DNA of 64,000 bases from Echinicola jeungdonensis (GTDB taxonomy: Bacteria > Bacteroidota > Bacteroidia > Cytophagales > Cyclobacteriaceae), in assembly GCF_030409905.1 (NCBI RefSeq), contig NZ_JAUFQT010000001.1, positions 1,634,001 to 1,698,000 on the forward strand, written 5' to 3'. Numbering within the stretch: position 1 is the first letter of the stretch; each line of letters begins with the position of its first letter. A model generated the notes under the pieces. That model made no database searches and was not told where the DNA came from. It worked only from the letters and a program-made list of their open reading frames with translations. Positions 41,405 through 49,698 of this stretch are shown here, piece after piece. The translations under genes and the position numbers were made by a program.

Positions 41405-43207
41405 ATGGAAACCACTAAAAAACAAACCATCAATGGCGGGGAATTCCTAATCAGGGAAACCCAGGCGAAAGATATATTTATTCCTGCAGAATTTTCAGAG
41501 GAACAGCGCATGATGGCGCAGGCTTGCCAGGATTTTATTGATACGGAGATTTTGGCCAATATCGAGAAAATCGATAGCATGAAGGACCCTAATCTTGTTC
41601 CTACGATTCTCAAAAAAGCCGGGGAATTGGGATTATTGGGCATTTCTGTTCCGGAAGAATACCAAGGCTTGGGCATGAGTTTCAATACCTCCATGCTGAT
41701 CGCTGATATCATGGGGGCAGCAGGGTCCTTTTCTACCACTTTTGGTGCTCAGACTGGAATCGGGACTTTGCCCATTTTATTCTATGGGACTGAGGAGCAG
41801 AAACAAAAATACCTGCCCAAATTGGCTACCGGGGAATGGGCGACCTGCTATTGTCTGACCGAACCCGATGCAGGATCGGATGCCAATAGCGGTAAAACCA
41901 AAGCCACCCTCAGTGAGGATGGAAAGAATTACTTGCTAAATGGTCAGAAAATGTGGATTTCCAACGGTGGATTCGCAGACCTATTTATAGTCTTTGCCAA
42001 AATAGATGATGATAAAAACCTGACCGCATTTATTGTGGAAAAGGATTTTGGTGGGATCACCATGAATGAGGAGGAAAAGAAAATGGGTATCAAGGGCTCT
42101 TCCACCCGTCAGGTATTTTTTAATGATTGCAAGGTGCCGGAGGAAAATATGCTTTCCGAAAGGGAAAATGGGTTTAAAATAGCCGTTAACATTCTCAATA
42201 TTGGACGCGCAAAATTGGGAGCCGGGGTGTTGGGAGGATGTAGGAGAGTAATTGACCTATCCATCAATTATGCAGCTGAAAGAAAACAATTTGGGGTGTC
42301 CATCAATACTTTTGGGGCCATTAAAGCAAAATTGGCAGAAATGGCCATCAAAACCTATGTCAGTGAATCCCTAAGCTATCGCTTGGGCCAAAATATTGAG
42401 GATAGAATTGATGCCCTCATTGAAGAAGGATTGGAGGTCAACAAAGCCAAACTCAAAGGGGTGGAACAGTTTGCCATTGAATGTGCCATTTCCAAAATTC
42501 ATGGTTCTGAGGTATTGGATTATGTGGTGGATGAGGGGGTACAGGTTTATGGTGGAATGGGATATTCTGCTGAAGCACCTATGGAAAGAGCCTATCGTGA
42601 TGCCAGGATTGCCAGGATTTATGAAGGAACCAATGAGATCAACCGCATGCTGATGGTGGGCATGGTATTGAAAAGAGCTTTGAAAGGGGATATTGATTTG
42701 ATGGGCCCGGCCAAGGCTGTCTCTGAGGAATTGACTTCTGTGCCATCCTTTGATACTCCGGACGCATCGGTATTGTTTGCACCGGAAAAAGAAGAGTTGA
42801 AAAAACTCAAAAAGGTATTTTTGATGATAGGAGGTAAAGCTGCCAAAGACTTGGGTGAAAAGATTGAGGACGAGCAGGAAATTATGATGAACCTGGCCGA
42901 TATCATGATTGAGGTTTATGCGGTGGAATCTGCTTTGCTCCGCACCGAAAAAAGAGTTAGCATCAAAGGGGAAGATGCTTGTAAACATCAAATTTCTATG
43001 GTAAGGGTTTATTTATCAGAAGCCATCGATAAAATTCAATCGGCAGGTAAGGAGGCCATTGCAGCTTTTACCTCCGGAGATGAACAAAAAATGATGCTGA
43101 TGGGCTTGAAACGCTTTACCAAGATGGATCCTGTAAATACTAAAGTTCTCAGAAGGGATATAGCCAACGATATGATAGCAAAAGGTAAATATCCTTATTT
43201 TGATTAA
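41405..43207 (+). CDS. fadE: acyl-CoA dehydrogenase (FadE-like)
   Basis: A 600-residue FAD enzyme with an N-terminal acyl-CoA dehydrogenase core: FSEEQRMMAQACQDFIDTEI, YCLTEPDAGSDANSGKTKA, MWISNGGFADLFIVFAKI, RKQFGVSINTFGAIKAKLAEMA, and YGGMGYSAEAPMERAYRDARIARIYEGTNEINRMLM, which carries the catalytic-Glu region. The extra C-terminal 150 residues are typical of the FadE/VLCAD-like subgroup found with FadN. It completes the beta-oxidation unit. The start at ATG 41405 follows the degraded four-helix gene by 42 bases. Confidence 0.95.
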   Translation: METTKKQTINGGEFLIRETQAKDIFIPAEFSEEQRMMAQACQDFIDTEILANIEKIDSMKDPNLVPTILKKAGELGLLGISVPEEYQGLGMSFNTSMLIADIMGAAGSFSTTFGAQTGIGTLPILFYGTEEQKQKYLPKLATGEWATCYCLTEPDAGSDANSGKTKATLSEDGKNYLLNGQKMWISNGGFADLFIVFAKIDDDKNLTAFIVEKDFGGITMNEEEKKMGIKGSSTRQVFFNDCKVPEENMLSERENGFKIAVNILNIGRAKLGAGVLGGCRRVIDLSINYAAERKQFGVSINTFGAIKAKLAEMAIKTYVSESLSYRLGQNIEDRIDALIEEGLEVNKAKLKGVEQFAIECAISKIHGSEVLDYVVDEGVQVYGGMGYSAEAPMERAYRDARIARIYEGTNEINRMLMVGMVLKRALKGDIDLMGPAKAVSEELTSVPSFDTPDASVLFAPEKEELKKLKKVFLMIGGKAAKDLGEKIEDEQEIMMNLADIMIEVYAVESALLRTEKRVSIKGEDACKHQISMVRVYLSEAIDKIQSAGKEAIAAFTSGDEQKMMLMGLKRFTKMDPVNTKVLRRDIANDMIAKGKYPYFD

Positions 43208-43263
43208 TTCTTTTATGATGTAAATTGGAATAAATATTTTTAGATCAATAAACTCTTTTAGTA

Positions 43264-43902
43264 TTGAAAGCATTTGACAGGAAAAAGCACTGGGAGCATA
43301 TTTATGAAACCAAAGGTCCGGAAGAAGTAAGTTGGTTTCAAGCCAAACCAAAAATTTCTTTGGACCTTATTAAAGAACTTGATTTGCCTGAGACAGCCCA
43401 AATTATTGATGTTGGAGGAGGGGATAGTTTGTTGGTGGATCATTTGTTGGAAATTGGATATAGGGATATTTCGGTCCTTGATATTTCGGAAATGGCCATC
43501 CACAAAACAGAGAAACGGCTGGGGCATAGAGCTGGATTGGTCAAATGGATTGTCAATGATGTAATACAGTTAAATACTTCGGATAAATATGATTTATGGC
43601 ATGACCGGGCCACCTTTCATTTTTTTACCCAAGAGGATGAAATTAAAAAGTACATTGAAATAGCTTATAAAAGTTTGAAGGATAATGGCGTGCTTATTCT
43701 TGGGACTTTTTCTGATCAGGGCCCCAAAAAATGCAGTGGCATTGATATCCACCAATATTCAGAAAAACAGATGACAGATCTGCTGGAAAATTATTTTAAG
43801 AAAATAAAATGTTTCAGGGTAGATCACCCAACCCCCAAAGGTGAAATTCAGGATTTTCTTTTTTGTGTATTCCGGAAAATTCCACAAAAAAAAATAGATT
43901 GA
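43264..43902 (+). CDS. class I SAM-dependent methyltransferase
   Basis: A 212-residue methyltransferase beginning with TTG at 43264 (MKAFDRKKHWEHIYETKGPEEVSWFQAKPKIS), the only start consistent with the family's conserved opening. The SAM loop is AQIIDVGGGDSLLVDHLLEIG (about 42-62), followed by ISVLDIS and VNDVIQLNTSDKYDLWHDRATFHFFT. Resembles thiopurine/thiol methyltransferase-like proteins; the substrate is not known. A weak hairpin (TGTCCA/TGGACA, 43932-43947) follows it. Confidence 0.85.
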   Translation: MKAFDRKKHWEHIYETKGPEEVSWFQAKPKISLDLIKELDLPETAQIIDVGGGDSLLVDHLLEIGYRDISVLDISEMAIHKTEKRLGHRAGLVKWIVNDVIQLNTSDKYDLWHDRATFHFFTQEDEIKKYIEIAYKSLKDNGVLILGTFSDQGPKKCSGIDIHQYSEKQMTDLLENYFKKIKCFRVDHPTPKGEIQDFLFCVFRKIPQKKID

Positions 43903-44037
43903 CTTTAATCGGACATTTCAGAATATCCATTTGTCCAAAAATGGACAGTGTTGATAAAAAATCCCACTAATAGTTCAAATTTGGCCTTTAAATAATTGGC
44001 ACGGGTTTTATCAGGTTAATTTATTGCCTTATGACCA

Positions 44038-45459
44038 ATGAAAACCCAAATTTTATTACTCTTTTTCCTCATATTATTAATATCAGGATGTGTTGATACG
44101 GAGGAAAAGGTGGATAATCCCACCAAAGTTAGCCAAGTGAATTTTGAGCTGGAATCTCAATCTTTATCTATGAAAGGAACTCCAATGGAAGTTAAGTTGG
44201 AGTTGGATAAACCGCTTTCCGGAGAAGAATTATTGCATATTCGGATCACAGGAAATGCCATATATGGACACCATTTTAATACCCAACCCGAAGCCCATCA
44301 AAATCTGATTCCCATCTCAATTTTACCCGGGACAAACAAGGTATTATTTACCCTGATTCCACTTCTCCCGGATGAAGAGGAGAAGATAATTTTTTTTACC
44401 ATGGAGGATCCTTCAGGAAATCTAGCGCTGGGAAATAAAAAAAATTGCCAGGTAAGATTGGTTCCGCTAGTAATTAATCCTCCAGAAGAAACACCTGCCG
44501 TAATTTCTTTTGAAATTGAAAAAATAATCCTGGCGGAAAATCAGCAAACGGGAGTTAAAGTTCACTTGTCCATTGAAGGAAATGTTTACCAAAGTCGCTG
44601 GATAACATTGTCCATGATTGTTCCGGTTGGGAAAACATATGGAACAGATTTTTATACCAATCCCGGACCCGTTTTAGGGGAATTGGGATTATCAGTCAAT
44701 CCGGGGGAAGAAAGAATTTCATTTACCATTTTTCCGGTTAATGACAGGGAAGTAAAAGGGGATTTTAGTATTCAATTTGAACTCCATTATCTTTCTGAAG
44801 GGCTTGAATTGGGAGAACCCAGGAGGGTAGAAATTGAAATATTAGAAGATGATATCATTCAACCCGAATTGATTCATTCCATTAAAAGTGTAAGGGAAAG
44901 ATTCGAGGAATTTGAGGGAGACTGGTATTTCCCCGAGGATTATTATATCCAGGGTATAGTTACCTCTGCAAGCAATGTGGCCAATGATAAAACAATCTAT
45001 CTGCAAGATGAATCAGGAGGGATAATGTTGCAATTTGTTTTACCAAAAATGGTTGCTTATGGGGACAAAGTCATGTTTAACTTGAAAAATGGCAGTGGAA
45101 AAATCGTTAATGAACAAAAAGCCATCACCGATATAGCGGACATAGTTGGGATTATACTTGGCAGAAACAGGTTCCTTGCACCTGAAATTGTCACCCTTGA
45201 GGATTTGGTGAATGGTAGTTTTCAAGGAAAAAAGGTCCAAATAGAAAATGTATCATTCCCTGCAGCCAATGGGATAGTAAAATGGGAAGGTACCCATTTG
45301 CTTAAAAATGAATCCCAAAATCAAACAGCAGTGGTCGCCACTTATGCTCATGCAAGTTTTGGACAACAAGTTTTGCCTGCAGGAAAATTAACTTTAACGG
45401 GAATCGTAGGAGATAGGAATTATATTTTGGTCCAGCATGAAGGAGATGTAATTCGGTAG
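44038..45459 (+). CDS. lipoprotein with Calx-beta-like repeats and DUF5689 domain
   Basis: A 473-residue envelope protein. Lipoprotein signal with lipobox LLISGC (Cys at residue 18). Two Calx-beta-like modules follow (about 30-145 and 155-275), each with the pattern YGxxFxTxP...ISILPGTNKVLFTLIPLLPDEEEK. The C-terminal 190 residues are a DUF5689 domain (IQPELIHSIKSVRERFEEF, YYIQGIVTSASN, IYLQDESGGIMLQF) related to OB-like nucleic-acid or ligand folds. Role probably adhesion or binding at the surface; not further defined. A terminator follows at 45474. Confidence 0.85.
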   Translation: MKTQILLLFFLILLISGCVDTEEKVDNPTKVSQVNFELESQSLSMKGTPMEVKLELDKPLSGEELLHIRITGNAIYGHHFNTQPEAHQNLIPISILPGTNKVLFTLIPLLPDEEEKIIFFTMEDPSGNLALGNKKNCQVRLVPLVINPPEETPAVISFEIEKIILAENQQTGVKVHLSIEGNVYQSRWITLSMIVPVGKTYGTDFYTNPGPVLGELGLSVNPGEERISFTIFPVNDREVKGDFSIQFELHYLSEGLELGEPRRVEIEILEDDIIQPELIHSIKSVRERFEEFEGDWYFPEDYYIQGIVTSASNVANDKTIYLQDESGGIMLQFVLPKMVAYGDKVMFNLKNGSGKIVNEQKAITDIADIVGIILGRNRFLAPEIVTLEDLVNGSFQGKKVQIENVSFPAANGIVKWEGTHLLKNESQNQTAVVATYAHASFGQQVLPAGKLTLTGIVGDRNYILVQHEGDVIR

Positions 45460-45473
45460 GATTAATTGAAAGG

Positions 45474-45512
45474 GGTAAAAGCTAATTCAAACTTTTACCT
45501 TATTTTGTTTTA
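45474..45512 (+). terminator. terminator after DUF5689 lipoprotein gene
   Basis: GGTAAAAG (45474-45481) and CTTTTACC (45492-45499) form an 8-bp stem followed by TTATTTTGTTTT. It is 15 bases past the stop codon. Confidence 0.75.
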
Positions 45513-45574
45513 AAAGATTCTTACTTTTTGAAATTATCCCTTGAAGGAAAGCCTTATAATAGTTAAATTAAATG

Positions 45575-45617
45575 AGGGTATTTGGGAAAATAAATTTTTA
45601 ATTATCCCAAATACCCT
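45575..45617. repeat. 13-bp inverted repeat in the leader of the cyclase gene
   Basis: AGGGTATTTGGGA (45575-45587) and TCCCAAATACCCT (45605-45617) form a perfect stem with a 17-base AT-rich loop, ending 34 bases before the cyclase ATG. As DNA it could be an operator; as RNA a leader hairpin. Confidence 0.5.
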
Positions 45618-45651
45618 TACTCCCAATTCTTTTACTAAAATCCTAATCATA

Positions 45652-46470
45652 ATGAAATACCTTCTTAGTAGTTTAATCCTGTTAATTGTAAGTTTTTTTT
45701 CTTGCAGCCCTAAGCAAGAAAAAGTGGAAAAAGTTGAAATGGAAATTGATTTCCCAATGGGAAAACTCATTGATCTTACTTATGAATTTTCCGAGGAGAC
45801 GGTTTATTGGGTTACCTCAAAGGAATTTGAATTGGAAGAAGTAGCCAAGGGTCAGACTGAAAAGGGATATTTTTATTCGGCTTATAATTTTTCGGGAGCC
45901 GAGCATGGAGGAACCCATATCGATGCCCCTATCCATTTCGCAGAAAATGGCCAATCCGTAGATGAAATACCTTTGGAAAATCTTATGGGGAAAGCCATTA
46001 AAATCGATGTTTCCGAAAAAGCAAGCCAGAACCCTGACTATCAGGTCAGCCAATTTGATTTGGAATTTTGGGAAGCTGAACATGATCAAATTCCAGATGG
46101 AAGTATCATTCTTTTACAAACCGGATTTGGCAAAAAGTATCCTGATAAAATGGAATACCTGGGCACTGATCAAAGGGGACCAGAAGCGGTAAAAGACCTT
46201 CATTTTCCCGGTTTGGCACCGGACGCAGCCAAATGGCTGGTGGAAGAAAGAAATATTCATGCCATTGGCATTGATACACCAAGTATTGATTATGGGCAAT
46301 CCCAAAACTTTGGAACCCATGTGGCCCTGATGACAGCCAATATACCGGCCTTTGAAAACGTGGCCAATCTTGAAAAATTACCAGCAAAGGACTTCCATAT
46401 TATTGCACTGCCCATGAAGATCAAGGGAGGAAGTGGCGGACCCTTGCGGATAGTGGCCATTGTGGAATAA
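45652..46470 (+). CDS. cyclase-family lipoprotein (kynurenine formamidase-like fold)
   Basis: A 272-residue protein starting at ATG 45652 (MKYLLSSLILLIVSFFSC); the longer frame from 45541 would include the inverted repeat and no signal-like N-terminus. Lipobox SFFSC gives an anchored envelope protein. The metal-binding signature AEHGGTHIDAPIHFAENG (about 83-100) and later GIDTPSIDYGQSQNFGTHVALM place it in the cyclase superfamily (PF04199), which hydrolyses amides or lactones such as formylkynurenine. Periplasmic or surface location suggests a different substrate. Confidence 0.9.
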   Translation: MKYLLSSLILLIVSFFSCSPKQEKVEKVEMEIDFPMGKLIDLTYEFSEETVYWVTSKEFELEEVAKGQTEKGYFYSAYNFSGAEHGGTHIDAPIHFAENGQSVDEIPLENLMGKAIKIDVSEKASQNPDYQVSQFDLEFWEAEHDQIPDGSIILLQTGFGKKYPDKMEYLGTDQRGPEAVKDLHFPGLAPDAAKWLVEERNIHAIGIDTPSIDYGQSQNFGTHVALMTANIPAFENVANLEKLPAKDFHIIALPMKIKGGSGGPLRIVAIVE

Positions 46471-46649
46471 GTGATATTAAACTGTCATATATTTCCTCAT
46501 GGCAGTTTGAAAATTAGGGAAGGTTAAGAAAGCCTCAATAAACTAAAGGAAATTGAATAGGTAAGGTGGTTTGTGGGACCAATAATCACGGATTAGGAAA
46601 TAACCCAAGACCCATAAATCCATACTCACGACCTCTGTAAACTTTGGTA

Positions 46650-47156
46650 ATGGTCTTAAAAATTATATTGAGTTTTATTGGAGTAATAATATTGGATAAT
46701 ACTTCTTTTGCCCAATCGGAATGTGCCTGTTGTACTCCATCCCACCGTCAATTTGATTTTTGGATCGGGGAATGGCTGGTATATGATACCCTGGGAAATA
46801 GGATTGGAAGAAGTAGCATTAAATTATTGGAGGATCATTGTCTGGTTAGCGAACACTGGAAAGGGGATAGTGGTGTAACAGGCAGAAGTTTTAATTATTT
46901 TAATGTAATGGATTCCACCTGGAACCAGATTTGGATAGACAACCAAGGGAATCATTTGGTTTTGAAAGGGAAAGGGCGAGAAGGAGAAATGGTGTTGTAT
47001 GGCCAAGGCCCTTTAAATAATTCAGGCCCATCCCAAAAGCATCGAATAACCTGGACAGCCCTATCAAATGGAAAAGTTAGTCAAATCTGGGAAATTTTAG
47101 ATGAGAATGGAAATGTTAAAAAGATGATTTTTAAAGGATTGTACCAAGGAAAATGA
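46650..47156 (+). CDS. secreted DUF1579-like protein
   Basis: A 168-residue exported protein; start at ATG 46650 (a TTG two codons earlier is in frame). The signal peptide ends near NTSFAQ|SE. SHRQFDFWIGEWLVYDTLGNRIG matches the start of DUF1579/lipocalin-like proteins, followed by strand-rich repeats (LVSEHWKGDSGVTGRSFNYFN, WNQIWIDNQGNHLVLKGKG). Function unknown. Its stop overlaps the next start (ATGA). Confidence 0.75.
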   Translation: MVLKIILSFIGVIILDNTSFAQSECACCTPSHRQFDFWIGEWLVYDTLGNRIGRSSIKLLEDHCLVSEHWKGDSGVTGRSFNYFNVMDSTWNQIWIDNQGNHLVLKGKGREGEMVLYGQGPLNNSGPSQKHRITWTALSNGKVSQIWEILDENGNVKKMIFKGLYQGK

Positions 47157-47746
47157 CCCGTTTAAAGCAATTTATAGGTAAACACTTACAAACCTCAAAA
47201 GTCTTGTACCTGTTTTTATTAACCAATTTGGTTTATTTTTCAATGTTGTGGATGTCTATTCCTAAGGTGAACCGCTATGCTGATGGAATGAAAATCCTTG
47301 ATATGATGCCGATGGGTTATAGTGAAATTTATGTTTGGAAACTAATGACTGTATTAGGTGAGGCCGGCAGGGATGCATATTTATATGATCAGATACCACT
47401 TGATCTTGTTTACCCCTTATTATTTGGGATATCTTATTGTTTGTTATTGGCCTATATATTAAAGAAAATTAACCTTTATAAATCAGGGGCTTTTTATCTG
47501 AGTTTATTGGCACCACTTGCAGGATTGGCAGATTACCTGGAAAACCTGGGGATTATTAATTTATTAATTAATTACCCTGATTTAACTTCTGCCGCCATAG
47601 CTTGGACTCAGTTTTTTACTTTGGCGAAAAGCATTTTGAGTTCCATTTATTTTATAGTTCTAATTATTGCCCTGGTAATTTGGATGCTGCGTATGATAAG
47701 AAAAAAAGGTTTTTCCAGATCAAAAATTTCCAATCCCAATTCATAA
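47153..47746 (+). CDS. multi-spanning membrane protein, hypothetical
   Basis: A 197-residue inner-membrane protein with four predicted helices (about 18-35, 84-105, 112-132, 158-182). MTRLKQFIGKHLQTSK is a basic cytoplasmic start and the C-terminus RKKGFSRSKISNPNS is also basic. The segment DGMKILDMMPMGYSEIYVWKLM between helices 1 and 2 is conserved-looking. No family recognised. Overlap with the upstream secreted-protein gene indicates translational coupling. Confidence 0.7.
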   Translation: MTRLKQFIGKHLQTSKVLYLFLLTNLVYFSMLWMSIPKVNRYADGMKILDMMPMGYSEIYVWKLMTVLGEAGRDAYLYDQIPLDLVYPLLFGISYCLLLAYILKKINLYKSGAFYLSLLAPLAGLADYLENLGIINLLINYPDLTSAAIAWTQFFTLAKSILSSIYFIVLIIALVIWMLRMIRKKGFSRSKISNPNS

Positions 47747-47828
47747 AAAAATTGATACATCATTTTAGATAAAACGGTTTCCTATGTAAATTAAGAGGGA
47801 CCCTTAGAGGATATAAATTATTAGGAAA

Positions 47829-48584
47829 ATGGAAAATGTATTTCATATTTTGAATGGGGATAACCTTCAGGACAAATTCCCCAAAAACCTTTTGGGCAAT
47901 CAAATAGTTATCCGTGAATGTTTGGTAGATGGGGATGTTTCAGGAGAAACTTCCACAGAATTTTATGCCAACAGGGCCCATTTTATCAGTACCGCTTATG
48001 AAGAAATGGAGGAATCCGAATATTTTGAAAAGGTTGTTCCTGAACTGGAAAAGCTAAGGGAAATTCCGAAAAAGGCAGAGGTAAACCTGTGGTTTGAGGA
48101 TGATTTATTTTGTCAGGTTAACTGTTGGTATGTCCTGGATTTATTAAAGGAAAATGGGCACCAAGGAGATTTGTATTTAGTAAGGCCACATACTGAGCTG
48201 ATAGAAGGATTTGGGAAGTTGGATGAAAATGACTTAACCAGCATATTCAAATTCAGAAAAAAAATCAGCTCGAATGAGTTTGAAAAATGGGCCGCTTTTT
48301 GGGAGCTCTATAGGAAAGATGAAGAAGACCGGATGCTTCTGGAAGCCATAGAGCTAGAATCCTCCTTTCCATTTTTATTACCCGTGGTGGAAGCCCATCT
48401 TGCCAGGAAAGCCGTTGGCCATGATCCTGGAAGACCTGAACTGGTCCTAATGGATATTATGGACGAGCTGCAAACCCATGAATTTGAACCCGTATTTAAA
48501 GAATTTTCCAAAAGGGAAAGTATTTATGGTTTTGGGGATCTGCAAGTAAAAAGGATACTGGATAAGCTGATCATAAAGGGCTAG
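47829..48584 (+). CDS. DUF1835 domain protein
   Basis: A 251-residue soluble protein. MENVFHILNGDNLQDKFPKNLLGNQIVIRECLVDGDVSG is the characteristic DUF1835 opening, followed by EVNLWFEDDLFCQVNCWYVLDLL. The C-terminal half (FEKWAAFWELYRKDEED) is the associated helical domain. Found in Bacteroidota and Firmicutes; function unknown. A hairpin terminator follows at 48608. Confidence 0.88.
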   Translation: MENVFHILNGDNLQDKFPKNLLGNQIVIRECLVDGDVSGETSTEFYANRAHFISTAYEEMEESEYFEKVVPELEKLREIPKKAEVNLWFEDDLFCQVNCWYVLDLLKENGHQGDLYLVRPHTELIEGFGKLDENDLTSIFKFRKKISSNEFEKWAAFWELYRKDEEDRMLLEAIELESSFPFLLPVVEAHLARKAVGHDPGRPELVLMDIMDELQTHEFEPVFKEFSKRESIYGFGDLQVKRILDKLIIKG

Positions 48585-48607
48585 GGATTCACCAATCAAC
48601 CTGCGCG

Positions 48608-48650
48608 GACAAGTTATCACCAAATAACTTGTCAGATTCCTTTTGACTTT
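48608..48650 (+). terminator. terminator after DUF1835 gene
   Basis: GACAAGTTAT (48608-48617) and ATAACTTGTC (48624-48633) form a perfect 10-bp stem with a 6-base loop, followed by T-rich sequence. It is 24 bases after the stop. The rest of the gap to 48856 is AT-rich with no gene. Confidence 0.75.
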
Positions 48651-48855
48651 TGATGTTGATTAAAAAAGCACGGTAAGGGTTATAACTAATTAAGCCATTA
48701 TTACGCTAAAATAAAATTAGCTTAGTTTTTTAATAATTTTTAAGTAATCATATTGAAAAATGTTTTGAAATTATCATTTTGTAGAAGTAAACATTTTTAT
48801 TAGCATGTTTTTTCAATAATAATTTTATTCTGTAACATAAACTCAAAATTCCATT

Positions 48856-49167
48856 ATGAAAAGAATTAAAAAATTAGGGGTATTGCAGATTGCAAAGGTG
48901 GCTGCCATCATTTATTTTTTGGTAACGGCCGTATTTATGATTCCTATATCCCTTTTTTCAACTTTAACAGATGCAGGACCATTTGGTAGTTTGCCTTTTG
49001 GAGGTGGATTTATGTTCATCTTTATGCCTTTTGTTTATGGAATATTTTCGTTTGTGTTTACAGCAGTTGGATGTTTTGTGTATAACTTGGTATCCAGTTG
49101 GATTGGAGGGATAGAGATAGAAATAGGGGAAGACCCTAATGCAAATATAATTCGTCAAACCGAATAA
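48856..49167 (+). CDS. small two-helix membrane protein, DUF3566-like
   Basis: A 103-residue protein with two membrane helices (about 17-37 and 50-78) rich in Phe and Gly (GPFGSLPFGGGFMFIFMPFVYG), and an acidic C-terminal tail. The opening KRIKKLGVLQIAKVAAIIYF resembles DUF3566-like proteins. It precedes the PH-domain gene by two bases and is probably cotranscribed with it. Confidence 0.7.
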   Translation: MKRIKKLGVLQIAKVAAIIYFLVTAVFMIPISLFSTLTDAGPFGSLPFGGGFMFIFMPFVYGIFSFVFTAVGCFVYNLVSSWIGGIEIEIGEDPNANIIRQTE

Positions 49168-49169
49168 AA

Positions 49170-49565
49170 ATGCTTTCAAAAATTATGGGACTATTATCTG
49201 GAATCATTGGAAATGCCGGTATTGTTGACCGGGAAAAACTGGTAGAAAAATATAATAAGCTATTATTGGTAGATGAAAGGATAGAGATTGGCTTTAAATT
49301 GGTAAGGGACACTTTCATTTTTACCAACAAACGGTTGATTTTGGTAGATAAACAGGGTATGACCGGAAAGAAAACGGAATATCTTTCAATAGCATACAAG
49401 GCCATTTCCCGATTCAGTGTGGAAACCGGGGGAACCTTTGATTTGGATGCTGAACTGAAAATCTGGATTTCAAGTGAAAAGGAACCAAGCATTTCCAAAA
49501 AATTTAGCAAAGCAGTAGATGTATATGAGGTTCAGAAAATATTGACAAAAAATGTAATGGGGTAA
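49170..49565 (+). CDS. PH domain-containing protein
   Basis: A 131-residue bacterial PH-domain protein (YvbH/bPH_2 type). EKYNKLLLVDERIEIGFKLVRDTFIFTNKRLILVDKQGMTGKKTEYLSIAYKAISRFSVETGGTFDLDAELKIWIS carries the seven-strand beta-sandwich pattern and the final helix follows (FSKAVDVYEVQKILTKNV). Such proteins form soluble oligomers of unknown function. Coupled to the small membrane protein gene two bases upstream. Confidence 0.88.
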   Translation: MLSKIMGLLSGIIGNAGIVDREKLVEKYNKLLLVDERIEIGFKLVRDTFIFTNKRLILVDKQGMTGKKTEYLSIAYKAISRFSVETGGTFDLDAELKIWISSEKEPSISKKFSKAVDVYEVQKILTKNVMG

Positions 49566-49655
49566 TCAAATGTATGTTTTTAATAGGATCCTTTAGGATA
49601 CCCCAATGAAATATCGCCTGCAGTAACGAAATATTATTTTTTATTCTCAGTAATT

Positions 49656-49684
49656 CTAAGCCTCCCCTTTTTGGGGAGGCTTAG
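49656..49684. terminator. hairpin between convergent genes
   Basis: CTAAGCCTCCCC (49656-49667) and GGGGAGGCTTAG (49673-49684) form a perfect 12-bp stem with a five-T loop. It sits between the converging PH-domain gene and the flavoprotein gene and probably ends both transcripts, although neither side shows a clean U-run after the stem. Confidence 0.75.
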
Positions 49685-49698
49685 AAAAAAATATACCA

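Noticed and set aside
42371..42991. 206-codon minus-strand frame inside fadE
   Set aside because: Antisense shadow; fadE is full length and well conserved here.
43932..43947. TGTCCA/TGGACA 6-bp hairpin as regulatory site
   Set aside because: Short stem with no T-run and no spacing relation to a promoter; could be chance.
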